Shown: positions 36,300 through 46,099 of the stretch, piece by piece | Position numbering within the stretch: the stretch's first letter is position 1 | Layout of the letters: each line of letters opens with the position of its first letter | Assembly: GCA_945875975.1 (NCBI GenBank) | Contig: CAMCMD010000011.1 | Location: forward strand, 1 to 53,528 | Length of the DNA: 53,528 nucleotides | Direction: 5' to 3' | DNA from: Rickettsia typhi | GTDB lineage: Bacteria > Pseudomonadota > Alphaproteobacteria > Rickettsiales > Rickettsiaceae | The notes under the pieces: model-generated | What the model saw: the letters and a program-made list of their open reading frames with translations, nothing else | Database searches by the model: none | What the model was told of the DNA's origin: nothing | Program-made: the position numbers and the translations under genes

Positions 36300-37556
36300 A
36301 TGAATCATTTTATTCCCGATACAAATTCTCTTTATGGACTAATTGAGTCTGCACGACATAGTTTATCATCTTCTAGACTGGGTATAATAACAATGCACCA
36401 ATTGCTTGAACAAGCAACTCATCCTTTTGGCAAAACACATTTAGCTTCTGTAATGAAAGCTAGCCTAGATATTGCTGAAAGAATGACTAGAACATACAAA
36501 AAGCCATCCTTTGACATTACCAAGTGCATGATAGATGGAAAAGAGCAGGAAATTCATGAACATACTTTGTGTAAAGACGTGTTTTGTCATTTACAGCATT
36601 TTGAAAAAACATGGTACAAGAAATATCAGCCAAAGCTTTTAATAGTGGCTCCTATGTCAGGCCATCATGCTACATTATTGCGCGGGACAGTTCAGGATAC
36701 GTTACCGTTTTTTGATGTATATATCACCGATTGGGTTGATGCCAACCAAGTACCTATTACAAGCGGTAGTTTTGATTTGGATTCATTCATTGATTACGTT
36801 ATTAATTATATAAGATATCTTGGCCCTAACGTTCATGTGCTTGCCGTTTGCCAACCTACAGTACCAGTACTGGTAGCTACCTCGCTGATGTCACAAAATA
36901 ACGATATCCACGTGCCCAATTCTATGATTCTTATCGGGGGGCCAATTGATGCAAGAAAAAACCAAACAAAACCCGGTGATTTTGCTGAAGATAAAAGCTT
37001 AGTATGGTTTGATCAGACCCTAATAACCAATGTACCAGCCAACTATCCGGGTCACAGACGAAGAGTCTACCCTGGATTCCTCCAACTAGCCGGGTTTATA
37101 TCAATGAATTTGCAAAGACATGTAGACTCTCATTTTGATTTATTTAAAAACCTTATCAATGGAGATAACGAGCAAATTGATAAACAAAAGAAATTCTATG
37201 ATGAATATTTATCTGTAATGGACTTACCAGCCGAATTTTATCTACAAACTATAAAAGAAGTATTCCATGAATTCTCGCTGGCCAAAGATCAGTTCGTTTC
37301 TAGGGGTAGAGAGGTGCATTTGGAATCAATTACTCAATCTGCTTTAATGGGTATAGAAGGAGAAAATGATGATATCGCCGCCGTTGGCCAAACTAAAGCA
37401 GCATTAAGTTTATGTAAAAACATTCCAGCTAGTAAGAAAAAATATCACCTACAAAAAGGAGTTGGTCACTACGGAGCTTTTACTGGTAGTAAATTTAGAC
37501 AAGAGATAGTTCCAGCGATAAAAGATTTTGTTTACGCAAATGATCAAAAAGTGTAG
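36300..37556 (+). CDS. phaZ: Intracellular poly(3-hydroxybutyrate) depolymerase
   Basis: 418 residues from the ATG at 36300, chosen for the AAGG ten bases upstream over the frame start at 36255. The nucleophile motif is HVLAVCQPTVPVL: a cysteine (Cys184) rather than serine, as in the Ralstonia PhaZ1 family where Cys183 does the job. A late GVGHYGAFTG supplies the His. PhaZ enzymes release hydroxybutyrate from native PHB granules inside the cell. The gene is oriented toward tolQ, 38 nt upstream of it. No PHB synthase is in the window. Confidence 0.92.
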   Translation: MNHFIPDTNSLYGLIESARHSLSSSRLGIITMHQLLEQATHPFGKTHLASVMKASLDIAERMTRTYKKPSFDITKCMIDGKEQEIHEHTLCKDVFCHLQHFEKTWYKKYQPKLLIVAPMSGHHATLLRGTVQDTLPFFDVYITDWVDANQVPITSGSFDLDSFIDYVINYIRYLGPNVHVLAVCQPTVPVLVATSLMSQNNDIHVPNSMILIGGPIDARKNQTKPGDFAEDKSLVWFDQTLITNVPANYPGHRRRVYPGFLQLAGFISMNLQRHVDSHFDLFKNLINGDNEQIDKQKKFYDEYLSVMDLPAEFYLQTIKEVFHEFSLAKDQFVSRGREVHLESITQSALMGIEGENDDIAAVGQTKAALSLCKNIPASKKKYHLQKGVGHYGAFTGSKFRQEIVPAIKDFVYANDQKV

Positions 37557-37594
37557 TATGGCTTTTTAATTTGTAACAATCTTTAAAATTTAGT

Positions 37595-38326
37595 ATGGAA
37601 ATAGCCGAAAACACAGAGCAGGTCGTAACGCAAGCAACTACGGCCGACCTCTCGATAATATCCCTTGTAATGTCATCAGATTTAATTGGCAAATCCGTTG
37701 TATTAATTCTGCTTTTTGCTTCAATCTGGAGCTGGGCAATTATCGTGAATAAATTAAAATTATTTTCTGCTACAAAGCAAAAAATGAAGAGTTTTGAGAA
37801 CTTGTTTTGGTCTGGACAGGTTTTAGATGATCTTTACGAAAGAGTAAAAAGATCTATCGACAATCCTTTATCTGCTGTTTTTGTTAGTGCAATGAGTGAA
37901 TGTAAAAAAAGTAATAATAAGGACTATCAAAAACATGACTCCATTAGGATTGGTCACAAAGAAAGAGTATCTGGCTCGATGTATCTTTCCCGAAATAGAG
38001 AACTTGAACAACTTGAAACTAAGCTAGGGTTTCTAGCTACAGTTGGATCATCGGCTCCATTTATAGGATTATTTGGTACTGTATGGGGTATTATGCACAG
38101 CTTTCAATCCATTGCATCTTCTAAAAACACTACTCTGGCAGTAGTAGCCCCAGGTATTGCCGAAGCGCTACTTGCAACTGCTATCGGTCTTTTTGTAGCT
38201 ATACCCGCTACTATTTTCTATAATTATCTATGTTCTGAAATAGATAGTATTAATAATAAACTTGATGATTTTATTGGTGAGCTACACTCTCTAATTTCAA
38301 GAGCAATTGACGAAGAGAAAATGTAA
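37595..38326 (+). CDS. tolQ: Tol-Pal system proton-channel protein TolQ
   Basis: 243 residues. Three membrane helices: the first (VVLILLFASIWSWAIIVNKL) near residue 30, the second and third around KLGFLATVGSSAPFIGLFGTV cut at 20, and AEALLATAIGLFVAIPATIFY with its two conserved Thr/Pro positions. With TolR it forms the pmf-driven motor homologous to ExbB-ExbD and MotAB. It stands at the head of tolQ-tolR-tolA-tolB; pal is absent from the window. Confidence 0.95.
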   Translation: MEIAENTEQVVTQATTADLSIISLVMSSDLIGKSVVLILLFASIWSWAIIVNKLKLFSATKQKMKSFENLFWSGQVLDDLYERVKRSIDNPLSAVFVSAMSECKKSNNKDYQKHDSIRIGHKERVSGSMYLSRNRELEQLETKLGFLATVGSSAPFIGLFGTVWGIMHSFQSIASSKNTTLAVVAPGIAEALLATAIGLFVAIPATIFYNYLCSEIDSINNKLDDFIGELHSLISRAIDEEKM

Positions 38327-38328
38327 CT

Positions 38329-38763
38329 ATGGGAGCATCTATTCAAGGCCGTGAAAATGGTGGTAGAAAACGTCGTAAACTAATGAATGAAATAAACGTC
38401 ACTCCCATGGTTGATGTGATGCTTGTGCTTTTGATTATCTTTATGATTACCTCTCCAATGCTTGTCGCTGGCATTGAGGTTGATCTACCCAAAACAGAAT
38501 CGGCGCCAATTTCAGGAAGTTTTAAGCCTTTGGTTATAAGCATAGATAAAAACGAAGAATTGTACCTCTTTGAAACTATAATTAGTAAAGATACTCTAAT
38601 AGATAGGCTTAAAGAAATCACCAAAGAAAATAAAGATACAAGAATCTTTGTTAAAGGCGATAAGAGCATATCTTATGGAGTAATCGTTGAAACAATGTCT
38701 CGTATACAAAGCGCTGGGTTTACCAAAGTTGCTCTTATTTCGGACATAAAATATAAAAAATGA
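38329..38763 (+). CDS. tolR: Tol-Pal system protein TolR
   Basis: 144 residues. The single membrane helix MVDVMLVLLIIFMITSPML contains the proton-carrying Asp (Val-Asp-Val) of the ExbD/TolR family. The rest is the periplasmic peptidoglycan-binding domain, ending GYTK-type with FTKVALISDIKYKK. Two bases after tolQ, and its stop overlaps the tolA start by four (ATGA). Confidence 0.95.
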   Translation: MGASIQGRENGGRKRRKLMNEINVTPMVDVMLVLLIIFMITSPMLVAGIEVDLPKTESAPISGSFKPLVISIDKNEELYLFETIISKDTLIDRLKEITKENKDTRIFVKGDKSISYGVIVETMSRIQSAGFTKVALISDIKYKK

Positions 38764-39689
38764 AAGAACAAGAAGATAAGAAATTTCAAAGAGCTATTAT
38801 TGTCTCCGCGATCTTGCACTTAGTTTTACTAGGCGTGTTTTTTCTCGGCTTCCCTTCGGTGTTTGAAAAACTACCTGAAGAACAAGATGTTATGACCTTT
38901 GAAATTCTTCCTACTAGCGAACTATCAAACGTTAAAAACGAAAATATAGTTGCTAAAAAAGCAATTGAACCTGAAAAATCAAAAGAAGTAAAAAAGTCAG
39001 ACACTGCAAAAAAACAAGACCCTACTCCCGCTAAAACAGAAGAAATAAAAGAGCCTGTCCAGGAAGAAGAGAAAAAAACGCCCGCTCGGGAAGAAGAAAA
39101 ACCTAAAAATGCTGAAAAAACACCAGAAGAAGAGCCCGTAAAAAAAGAAGAGCCAGAAAAAAAACTAGAACCTAAAACAGAGCCTAAGAAAGAAACGCCT
39201 AAACCTAAAGCTAAGCCGAAAGTTGCTCCAAAAGAGGACGATAATATCGACTCTATTTTAAAGAACTTAGAAGAAGAATCCGTAGGAACGGACTCTAAAG
39301 TACTTAAGAAAAGTCATACTGAACAAATGGAAGGAACCCAGAAAACAAGAGGAATGGAATATAATGAAGACTCTCCCCTTTCTATTACGGAAAAGTCTCT
39401 TGTTAAGAGTCAAATTGAGAAGAATTGGCGTCCACCAATTGGTAATCAAAATCTAAGAGATGTGCGTGTAATGTTGCATATGAAATTAGAAACTGATGGA
39501 ACAATAAACAATGTAACTGTTATAAAAATTATTTGCCCATCAAATTCAGAAGCTCTATGCAAACTTACAGCAGAAAGTGCTGTTCGTGCGGTAAAACAAG
39601 CAAGTCCGATTGAAAATTTGCCAGTGGATAGATATGATGTTTGGAAAGAATTTAACTTGCTTTTTGACCCAAGCTTGATGGATCAGTAG
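38760..39689 (+). CDS. tolA: Tol-Pal system protein TolA
   Basis: 309 residues. An N-terminal membrane helix (AIIVSAILHLVLLGVFFLGF) is followed by a long Lys/Glu/Pro-rich central rod (residues 75-165) that spans the periplasm, and a globular C-terminal TolA/TonB domain (VKSQIEKNWRPP, then VMLHMKLETDGTINNVTVI). It transmits TolQR motor movement to TolB-Pal in the outer membrane and helps outer membrane constriction in division. Confidence 0.92.
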   Translation: MKEQEDKKFQRAIIVSAILHLVLLGVFFLGFPSVFEKLPEEQDVMTFEILPTSELSNVKNENIVAKKAIEPEKSKEVKKSDTAKKQDPTPAKTEEIKEPVQEEEKKTPAREEEKPKNAEKTPEEEPVKKEEPEKKLEPKTEPKKETPKPKAKPKVAPKEDDNIDSILKNLEEESVGTDSKVLKKSHTEQMEGTQKTRGMEYNEDSPLSITEKSLVKSQIEKNWRPPIGNQNLRDVRVMLHMKLETDGTINNVTVIKIICPSNSEALCKLTAESAVRAVKQASPIENLPVDRYDVWKEFNLLFDPSLMDQ

Positions 39690-39715
39690 ATTAATTAATT
39701 ATTTGTTTAAATTAT

Positions 39716-41041
39716 ATGAAAAGATTATTTTTGGCTATTTGCCTATGTATATTCCCGTTATTTTCCTTAGCAGATAATACAATTAATGTAACCAGAGGAA
39801 CCGTCGACCCAATCCCTATAGCTATTAATAGCTTCAGGGGCGTAGATCCCGCAGATCTAAAAATAGCACAAGATGTTATCGCCGTTATAACTAATGATCT
39901 AAAAGGCTCTGGAATATTTAGACCTATTTCTTCAGCTGCCTTTATTGAATCAAAAACAGGAATTACTCACACTCCTCTATTTGCCGCTTGGCAACAAATA
40001 AACGCTAATTTGTTATTAAATGGGGAAGTAACTAAAACAAACTCTGGGAAGCTTCAGGTTAAATTCATTTTGTGGGATGCTATTCTAGAAAAACAACTTG
40101 TTAGTGAAACTTTTGAACTATCAGAAAAATTATGGCGCAGAGTAGCTCATAAAATAGCTGATAGTGTTTATAGTAAAATCACAGGTTATGACGGTTATTT
40201 TAACACCAGAATTGTTTATATTTCTGAAAGTGGACCTTACTTAAAACGAGTAAAGCGGCTTGCATTAATGGATCAAGATGGTGCTAACCACCAATATTTG
40301 ACCAATGGTTCTGATTTAGTGCTTACTCCTAGATTTTCGCCAGATGGTAAAAAAATACTTTATTTATCTTATAAAAATAGGATACCTCAAGTGCATATAC
40401 TTGACTTACGCTCAGGTAAGAGCCAGCTATTAGGCCACTTTCCAGGAATGTCTTTTGCCCCGCGTTTTTCTCCTGATGGTGATTATGCCATTATGTCCAT
40501 AGCAAAAAATGGTGCTACTAATATTTATGAGATGAATCTTAAGAGTAAGAAAGTGTCTCAAATCACTGAAGGCGTAACTATTAATACCTCACCAAGTTAT
40601 TCTCCGGATGGCAAACATATTGTTTTTCAATCAGACAGGCATGGAGCAAGGCAATTATTTGTTATGGGCAGAAATGGTTCTAATATCCAGAAAATTAGTT
40701 TTGGTGGCGGTTCTTACGCTGAACCTAATTGGTCTAGTCGTAATTTCATTGCATTCACAAAAGTAAGCAGAAGTAGCGGCTTTACTATCGGCGTTATGAA
40801 ACCAGACTTTGTTGATGGACAAAGCGATGAACGCTTAATTGCCAGTGGTTTCCTTGTTGAAGCATCTTCATGGGCACCTAATGGTAGGGTCCTGGTCTTT
40901 ACAAAAGGCTCTCGTCATAAAGGTAAGGGAGCTAATGGCTTCAATAGAATTTATACTATTGACTTCACTGGTTATAACGAACGCATAATCCCTACTCCAA
41001 GCGACGCTTCTGATCCAGATTGGTCGCATGTTATAGATTGA
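39716..41041 (+). CDS. tolB: Tol-Pal system beta-propeller protein TolB
   Basis: 441 residues with a cleavable signal peptide (KRLFLAICLCIFPLFSLA). The N-terminal domain (INVTRGTVDPIPIAINSF, then FRGVDPADLKIAQDVIAVI) precedes a six-bladed propeller with repeated (L/F)SPDGK(K/H)I motifs: PRFSPDGKKILYLS, PSYSPDGKHIVFQSD, PNWSSRNFIAF. It binds Pal in the periplasm. Last gene of the tol operon, ending at a hairpin shared with the convergent carrier gene. Confidence 0.95.
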   Translation: MKRLFLAICLCIFPLFSLADNTINVTRGTVDPIPIAINSFRGVDPADLKIAQDVIAVITNDLKGSGIFRPISSAAFIESKTGITHTPLFAAWQQINANLLLNGEVTKTNSGKLQVKFILWDAILEKQLVSETFELSEKLWRRVAHKIADSVYSKITGYDGYFNTRIVYISESGPYLKRVKRLALMDQDGANHQYLTNGSDLVLTPRFSPDGKKILYLSYKNRIPQVHILDLRSGKSQLLGHFPGMSFAPRFSPDGDYAIMSIAKNGATNIYEMNLKSKKVSQITEGVTINTSPSYSPDGKHIVFQSDRHGARQLFVMGRNGSNIQKISFGGGSYAEPNWSSRNFIAFTKVSRSSGFTIGVMKPDFVDGQSDERLIASGFLVEASSWAPNGRVLVFTKGSRHKGKGANGFNRIYTIDFTGYNERIIPTPSDASDPDWSHVID

Positions 41042-41068
41042 TGGTTTATACCGTAGTACATATCACCT

Positions 41069-41109
41069 CAGTTCGAGGATAAGAATTATACAATCTTGTC
41101 CTAGAACTG
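41069..41109. terminator. Bidirectional hairpin between tolB and the dicarboxylate carrier
   Basis: CAGTTCGAGGATAAGA (41069-41084) pairs with TCTTGTCCTAGAACTG (41094-41109): fourteen Watson-Crick pairs, one G-T wobble and one mismatch around a 9-nt loop. It sits between convergent genes. There is no T tract on either side, so it could act as a bidirectional terminator by stem strength, or as a repeat relic. Confidence 0.5.
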
Positions 41110-41129
41110 GCCAGAGTTACTAGGATAAA

Positions 41130-42551
41130 TTACCATAACTTTAACAATTTCCACCAAGCTCCGCCGATAAAGATCCAGATCAATAGATATAATACACTTG
41201 TTACTAACCCAATATACCACCAATCTTTGGTTTTCATATATCCAGTACCAAAAAATATCGGTGAACTACTTAAGCCAAAATGCGTTAATCCTGAAGATAA
41301 AGTTGATAAAAAACTTAAAATTAGTGCTGCAAGCGCGCCTGGAACCCCTGCATTAACAAACAAAACTAAGAATGTTGGCAATAATACTGTAATATGAGCT
41401 GTAGTACTTGCAAAAAAATAGTGAATATAAAAATAGAGCAATGACAACATAATCAACGCATTTATTGGTGAAGTACCGATAAAAAGAAACTGTAATTTCG
41501 CTCCAATCCAAGTCATCAAACCAAATTTAGATAAGAAATCAGATAGCATGACAAGTGTTGCAAACCAGATAAAAGTATGCCAAGCTCCTTTATCTGCTAA
41601 GTTATCCTCAAAATTGATTACCCTGGTAACAAATAAAATAGATAAACCTAGTAATGCTGCTGTTGTTGGTTGTAATCCAAGCTTTGGGCCATTAATCCAT
41701 AACACTATTAAAAGCACAAATACTAGCATCATGATAATTTCATGAATTGAAAACCTACCCATAGCATCTAATTTTTCTCTGGCTATTTGGGGAGCAGAAT
41801 CTGAATATTTAATTGTAGGTGGGTATAGATAATAAATAACAAGCGGCATTAGGGCCAGAGAGACTATACCAGGAACAATAGCTGCTATTGCCCAATCTAT
41901 CCAGGATATAGAGAAACCAGCTTGTTCTGCTAATTTTACAACTAGTGGGTTAGCTGCCATTGCAGTAATAAATAATGTGCTAGTAATCACAGCGGATTGT
42001 GTACAAACACTCATTATAAAGCCACCATTTTTAGAAGAGACACCAGGATGGTCATGATCAGAAAAAGATTTGCAAATAGATTTGGCAATAGGAAAAATTA
42101 CACCACCACCTCTTGCTGTGGCGCTAGGAATTAAAGGGGATAAAACAAAGTCAGCAATAACTAAAGCATAAGAAATACCTAATGTACTATGCCCTATTTT
42201 AGACAGTACATAATAGGCTATTCTAGAACCAAGCCCTGTTTTAATGAAACCATTAGAAATGAAAAAAGCAAAAACCACTAACCAGACGATACTATCGCTA
42301 AATCCAGATAAGCATTCAGATAATGATAATGTTTTCGTTAGTACACAAGCCAGAATACTAAGTAGAGCAATAACCCCCATAGGCAGGGGGTTCAAAATAA
42401 TACCAATTATGGTAGCTATAAATATAATCAGTAAATGCCAAGCATTTTCAGATATGGCTTCAGATATTGGCATGTACCAACCAGCTAATGACAAACTAAG
42501 TGTGATTAACAGAATAAGATTATTTTTTTGACGTTTTGCTTTTTTAAACAT
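41130..42551 (-). CDS. DASS/SLC13-type dicarboxylate (2-oxoglutarate/malate) transporter
   Basis: 473 residues, about 12 membrane helices. The plastid oxoglutarate-malate translocator branch shows PSATARGGGVIFPIAKSI (substrate-site motif) and FFASTTAHITVLLPTFL in the second half, along with a membrane hairpin WLVVFAFFISNGFIKTGLG. It likely exchanges dicarboxylates across the inner membrane, which would let an intracellular bacterium draw on host carbon. The direction and partner ion are not visible. Confidence 0.87.
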   Translation of the reverse strand: MFKKAKRQKNNLILLITLSLSLAGWYMPISEAISENAWHLLIIFIATIIGIILNPLPMGVIALLSILACVLTKTLSLSECLSGFSDSIVWLVVFAFFISNGFIKTGLGSRIAYYVLSKIGHSTLGISYALVIADFVLSPLIPSATARGGGVIFPIAKSICKSFSDHDHPGVSSKNGGFIMSVCTQSAVITSTLFITAMAANPLVVKLAEQAGFSISWIDWAIAAIVPGIVSLALMPLVIYYLYPPTIKYSDSAPQIAREKLDAMGRFSIHEIIMMLVFVLLIVLWINGPKLGLQPTTAALLGLSILFVTRVINFEDNLADKGAWHTFIWFATLVMLSDFLSKFGLMTWIGAKLQFLFIGTSPINALIMLSLLYFYIHYFFASTTAHITVLLPTFLVLFVNAGVPGALAALILSFLSTLSSGLTHFGLSSSPIFFGTGYMKTKDWWYIGLVTSVLYLLIWIFIGGAWWKLLKLW

Positions 42552-42767
42552 GATTTCTATAAGCTGAATAATATTTTATTCTTTAGTAGAACTGAAATTT
42601 TCAATTTATTATTATACTGGAACAAAATCAATTCTATTCTTAGCTTGACTTACGACTTAAAAAGATTATCAAAGTTATATCATAATCTACAAGCATTACG
42701 CTGCAAGCAATGTGTTAGACAGCAAATTGAGTCGTACAACCTAAAAATTTAAGTTGCAAGATTTGAC

Positions 42768-44447
42768 TTATTCAATTTCTTCAAGATTAACGATAATATT
42801 AGGTGATTTATTAATCTCATGCTTAATCATTCGACGTAAAGTCTTAGCAACACACGACTCTATCTGGTCAGTAGTAAGACCAGACTTACTTTGCTTGCGC
42901 TGATCTGCTACTGCGTCAATAATTCCTTGTTTAATTTCGGAAATAAAATCTGAATCTTCAATTGGATCTAGTAATCCAGGTAACGCCACCATGGGACTAC
43001 ATACTAGTCTGAGCTTGGAATCTACAACTATCGAAGCAACAGCGATACCATCATCGCGCATTCTTCTGCGCATTCTGAATATCTGAGAATCGTTTGGTAA
43101 GAGATAGTTACCATCTACAGCTAAGTAGCCGTTTTTTACAACATCAATAATTTTTGCTCCTTCTTCCTTCTGAAGTAAAACTACACTTCCATTTTCAACT
43201 TCTATAGCTTGTTTTATACCATTTACTCTTGCTAGCTTTGCGTGCTCATGAATATGGACGGGTTCGCCATGAACAGGGATACATATTTGTGGTCGAACAA
43301 GTTCATACATTTTTTTAAGCTCTTCTATAGCTGGGTGACCAGATACATGAACAAAATGATCACATTCTGTTATCACCTCAACGCCTCTTTTTACAAAGAC
43401 ATTAAATAGTTTAAAAATCTTTTTTTCGTTACCAGGAATAATTTTAGAAGAAAAAATGACTGTATCTTTGGGTGCAAGCTTAATTGAGTGATGAGTACCC
43501 GTTGCCATCTTGGATGTTGCGGCCATATCTTCTCCTTGACAGCCAGTAGCAATCACTAGTAAATCTTCTCTTTTATAATTACCAATTGATCTTTCGTCTA
43601 CAAGCGGAGCAATATTATTTAAGTAACCACTCTCTTGTGCTGCAGCAAACATCCTATGTAAACTTCTACCGGTTAAACAAACCTTTCTTCCTGTTTTTTG
43701 ACCAGCATGAATTAAAGTATCGAGCCTTGCAAGGTTAGAAGCAAAGGTTGTAACAACTACCATTTTGGGACAACCAGCAATAATTTCAACTAGGCTATCT
43801 CTAACATCTCCCTCTGAACCAGAAAAACCTTTATTAAACACATTAGTAGAGTCACAAACCAAAGCAAGTACACCTTCATCACCGCAAGCTTTAAGAGCAG
43901 CTTCGTCAGAAGAATCTCCAACAATTGGGTTTGGATCAAACTTCCAATCCCCAGTGTGCAATACATTTCCTGCCTTTGTTCTGATCATAAGGGCTTGCAT
44001 TTCTGGCGCAGAATGAGTCAATCCAATCATTTCAATAGAGAATGGCCCTAGTTCAAGTATCTTGTTTGGATCGACCTCGATAAGTTTAATATCACTAGCA
44101 AAAGAATATTCTGCTAATTTTGCCTTTAAGAAACATTTTGTAAATTTTGTTGCGTAAACTGGGCATTCAAGCTCATTCCATAAATATTGGATAGCTCCAA
44201 GATGATCCTCGTGAGCATGAGTCAATACTATCCCAAGCAAATCCTTTTTATAAGCTTCAATAAAGCTCAAGTCTGCTACAACCATATCAACACCAGGAAG
44301 ATAGTCATCAGCAAAACCACTGCCACAATCAATCATTATCCATTTACCTTCAAAATGGTATAAATTGACATTAATACCAATTTCATTGGATCCACCAAGT
44401 GGTAGGAATAATAGTTTATCTTTGTATGCTTTGAAGTTGATTGACAT
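42768..44447 (-). CDS. rnj: Ribonuclease J
   Basis: 559 residues, normal for RNase J. The metallo-beta-lactamase motif is THAHEDHLGAIQYL (HxHxDH at 77-82). The beta-CASP region has TGRSLHRMFAAAQESGYL, CQGEDMAATSKMATG and VHVSGHPAIEELKKM; the C-terminal domain runs from about 460. It is an endo- and 5'-exonuclease used in alphaproteobacteria for 16S and mRNA processing. It is divergent from the PAP2 gene, with 60 nt between starts. Confidence 0.95.
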   Translation of the reverse strand: MSINFKAYKDKLLFLPLGGSNEIGINVNLYHFEGKWIMIDCGSGFADDYLPGVDMVVADLSFIEAYKKDLLGIVLTHAHEDHLGAIQYLWNELECPVYATKFTKCFLKAKLAEYSFASDIKLIEVDPNKILELGPFSIEMIGLTHSAPEMQALMIRTKAGNVLHTGDWKFDPNPIVGDSSDEAALKACGDEGVLALVCDSTNVFNKGFSGSEGDVRDSLVEIIAGCPKMVVVTTFASNLARLDTLIHAGQKTGRKVCLTGRSLHRMFAAAQESGYLNNIAPLVDERSIGNYKREDLLVIATGCQGEDMAATSKMATGTHHSIKLAPKDTVIFSSKIIPGNEKKIFKLFNVFVKRGVEVITECDHFVHVSGHPAIEELKKMYELVRPQICIPVHGEPVHIHEHAKLARVNGIKQAIEVENGSVVLLQKEEGAKIIDVVKNGYLAVDGNYLLPNDSQIFRMRRRMRDDGIAVASIVVDSKLRLVCSPMVALPGLLDPIEDSDFISEIKQGIIDAVADQRKQSKSGLTTDQIESCVAKTLRRMIKHEINKSPNIIVNLEEIE

Positions 44448-44507
44448 CTATTTTACTATATGATTAAAAATTTGGGCAAACTATACCTCATTCTTTCAAG
44501 ATAGTCT

Positions 44508-45185
44508 ATGATTAACAACCGACTAGTTAATATTAGTTTAATTGCGATTGGCTTTCTTTCGCTTATTTTTGTAATATTTCCAAATCTTGATATTGAAGTA
44601 TCTAGCTTGTTTTACTCAGAAAAACTTGGCTTTCTATACAAAAACCAAGCTATAGTGGTCTTGTTCTACAAAGCAGTGCCAATACTAACTAAGAGTTTTG
44701 TTTTATTATGTACTCTTTACTTGCTATATATATTAGTTAAGTTCAGAAGCTTCAAAAAGGCCCTATCTTCCTGGGCATTTTTTTTAATTATTTCGGCTAT
44801 AATTGCTCCTGGTATAGCTGTAAATTCAGTGTTAAAAGATAATTTTGGTCGAGCAAGGCCTAGAGAAATAATTGAATTCGGGGGTAACAAAGAATTTTCT
44901 CGAGCATTTGCTTTCTCCGATCAATGTTTCCACAATTGCTCTTTTTCTTCTGGTCATGCAGCCATGGGATACTCCTTCTCTTCAATAGCATATGTTGCTG
45001 GAAGCCTATATTTTGTTAGAATATATATAGCTGGTATATTTTTTGGCTCTATTGTTGGCCTATCACGAATTATAATGGGTGGACATTTTGCAAGTGACGT
45101 AATTATATCTGCTTTCTTAGTATTGTTGTTAAACCATCTGATTTATTTATTATGGAAAAAGAAAACATCCGAGTTGAAAATATAG
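44508..45185 (+). CDS. PAP2-family membrane phosphatase
   Basis: 225 residues, about six helices. The three active-site motifs are KDNFGRARP, SFSSGHAAMG (SSGH in place of PSGH) and SRIIMGGHFASD. Substrates of this family are lipid phosphates such as undecaprenyl-pyrophosphate, phosphatidylglycerol phosphate or lipid A 1-phosphate (LpxE). Which one is served here cannot be read from the sequence. It overlaps nadK by 34 nt, so the two are likely translated from one message. Confidence 0.88.
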   Translation: MINNRLVNISLIAIGFLSLIFVIFPNLDIEVSSLFYSEKLGFLYKNQAIVVLFYKAVPILTKSFVLLCTLYLLYILVKFRSFKKALSSWAFFLIISAIIAPGIAVNSVLKDNFGRARPREIIEFGGNKEFSRAFAFSDQCFHNCSFSSGHAAMGYSFSSIAYVAGSLYFVRIYIAGIFFGSIVGLSRIIMGGHFASDVIISAFLVLLLNHLIYLLWKKKTSELKI

Positions 45186-45931
45186 CCATCATATCTAGCA
45201 ATTTGCCGACAGCTAAAGCTATTGAAATCTCACTCAAAAAACTGATCAATATTACCACTCCTGATCAAGCTGACTTAATAATAGTTATTGGCGGTGATGG
45301 CAGTATGCTCCATGCGCTGCACAACTATATGCATCTAGACATACCATTCTATGGTATAAATGCTGGAAGCGTTGGCTTTATGATGAATAAATTTCACATT
45401 GAAAATTTTAGAGAAAATCTTAAACATTCAAAAATTGCAAAATTATATCCTTTAGAGATGAACACTATAAGCACTAACGGTAAAACAGACTTTGCTTTGG
45501 CAATCAATGAAGTCTCTATTTTTAGAAAATCAAACCAAGCAACGAAATTTAAAATAATAGTAGATGGCATAGAACGGATGGAAATGTCAGCGGATGGAGC
45601 TCTAGTTTCCACTCCTGCAGGCAGTAGCGCTTATAATTTGTCCGCCGGAGGGCCCATTGTTCCTTTAACCTCTAAAGTACTATGTTTAACACCTATTTGT
45701 CCATTCAGACCGAGGCGGTGGAGCGGTGCCCTACTTCCAGCCGATGTAGAAATCAAATTCGAAATTATTGATAGCAAAAAAAGGCCTGTTAATGCTGTAG
45801 CTGATTTCTTTGAGTTCAAAAACATTGACTCGGTTACGATTAAGTCCTCTGATAAAACAATTATAAAACTTTTATTTGATCAGCATCATACTTTTGAAGA
45901 TAGAGTGATTAAAGAACAATTTAGCTTTTAA
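45152..45931 (+). CDS. nadK: NAD kinase
   Basis: 259 residues. Motifs: GGDGSML (47-53), NAGSVGFMMN, INEVSIFR, and SADGALVSTPAGSSAYNLS, then the conserved PFRPRRWSGALLP. It phosphorylates NAD to NADP. The start at 45152 lies inside the PAP2 gene and gives a slightly short N-terminus compared with typical NadK; no better start is available upstream in frame. Its overlap of 34 nt with the PAP2 gene suggests coupling. Confidence 0.94.
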   Translation: MEKENIRVENIAIISSNLPTAKAIEISLKKLINITTPDQADLIIVIGGDGSMLHALHNYMHLDIPFYGINAGSVGFMMNKFHIENFRENLKHSKIAKLYPLEMNTISTNGKTDFALAINEVSIFRKSNQATKFKIIVDGIERMEMSADGALVSTPAGSSAYNLSAGGPIVPLTSKVLCLTPICPFRPRRWSGALLPADVEIKFEIIDSKKRPVNAVADFFEFKNIDSVTIKSSDKTIIKLLFDQHHTFEDRVIKEQFSF

Positions 45932-46099
45932 AGCAATTTATAATAAATTAGCCTGCACTGAAAAAGCCAGCTGGAGCACGAAGTACTTGTTTTCAATTCA
46001 TGATACAGTTGCTACCCATTCTACCAAAAGAATAATCGATCAGATTATTCCTGGTATTTTTATTGTATAAGCTAGAGTTATAAATATTTGAGGTCTAAC

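Noticed and set aside
45631..45825. Minus-strand frame inside nadK
   Set aside because: Antisense to conserved NAD kinase motifs; no start signal.
45932..46099. A tRNA or small RNA between nadK and aas
   Set aside because: No cloverleaf arms or T-loop consensus could be found; only short hairpins.
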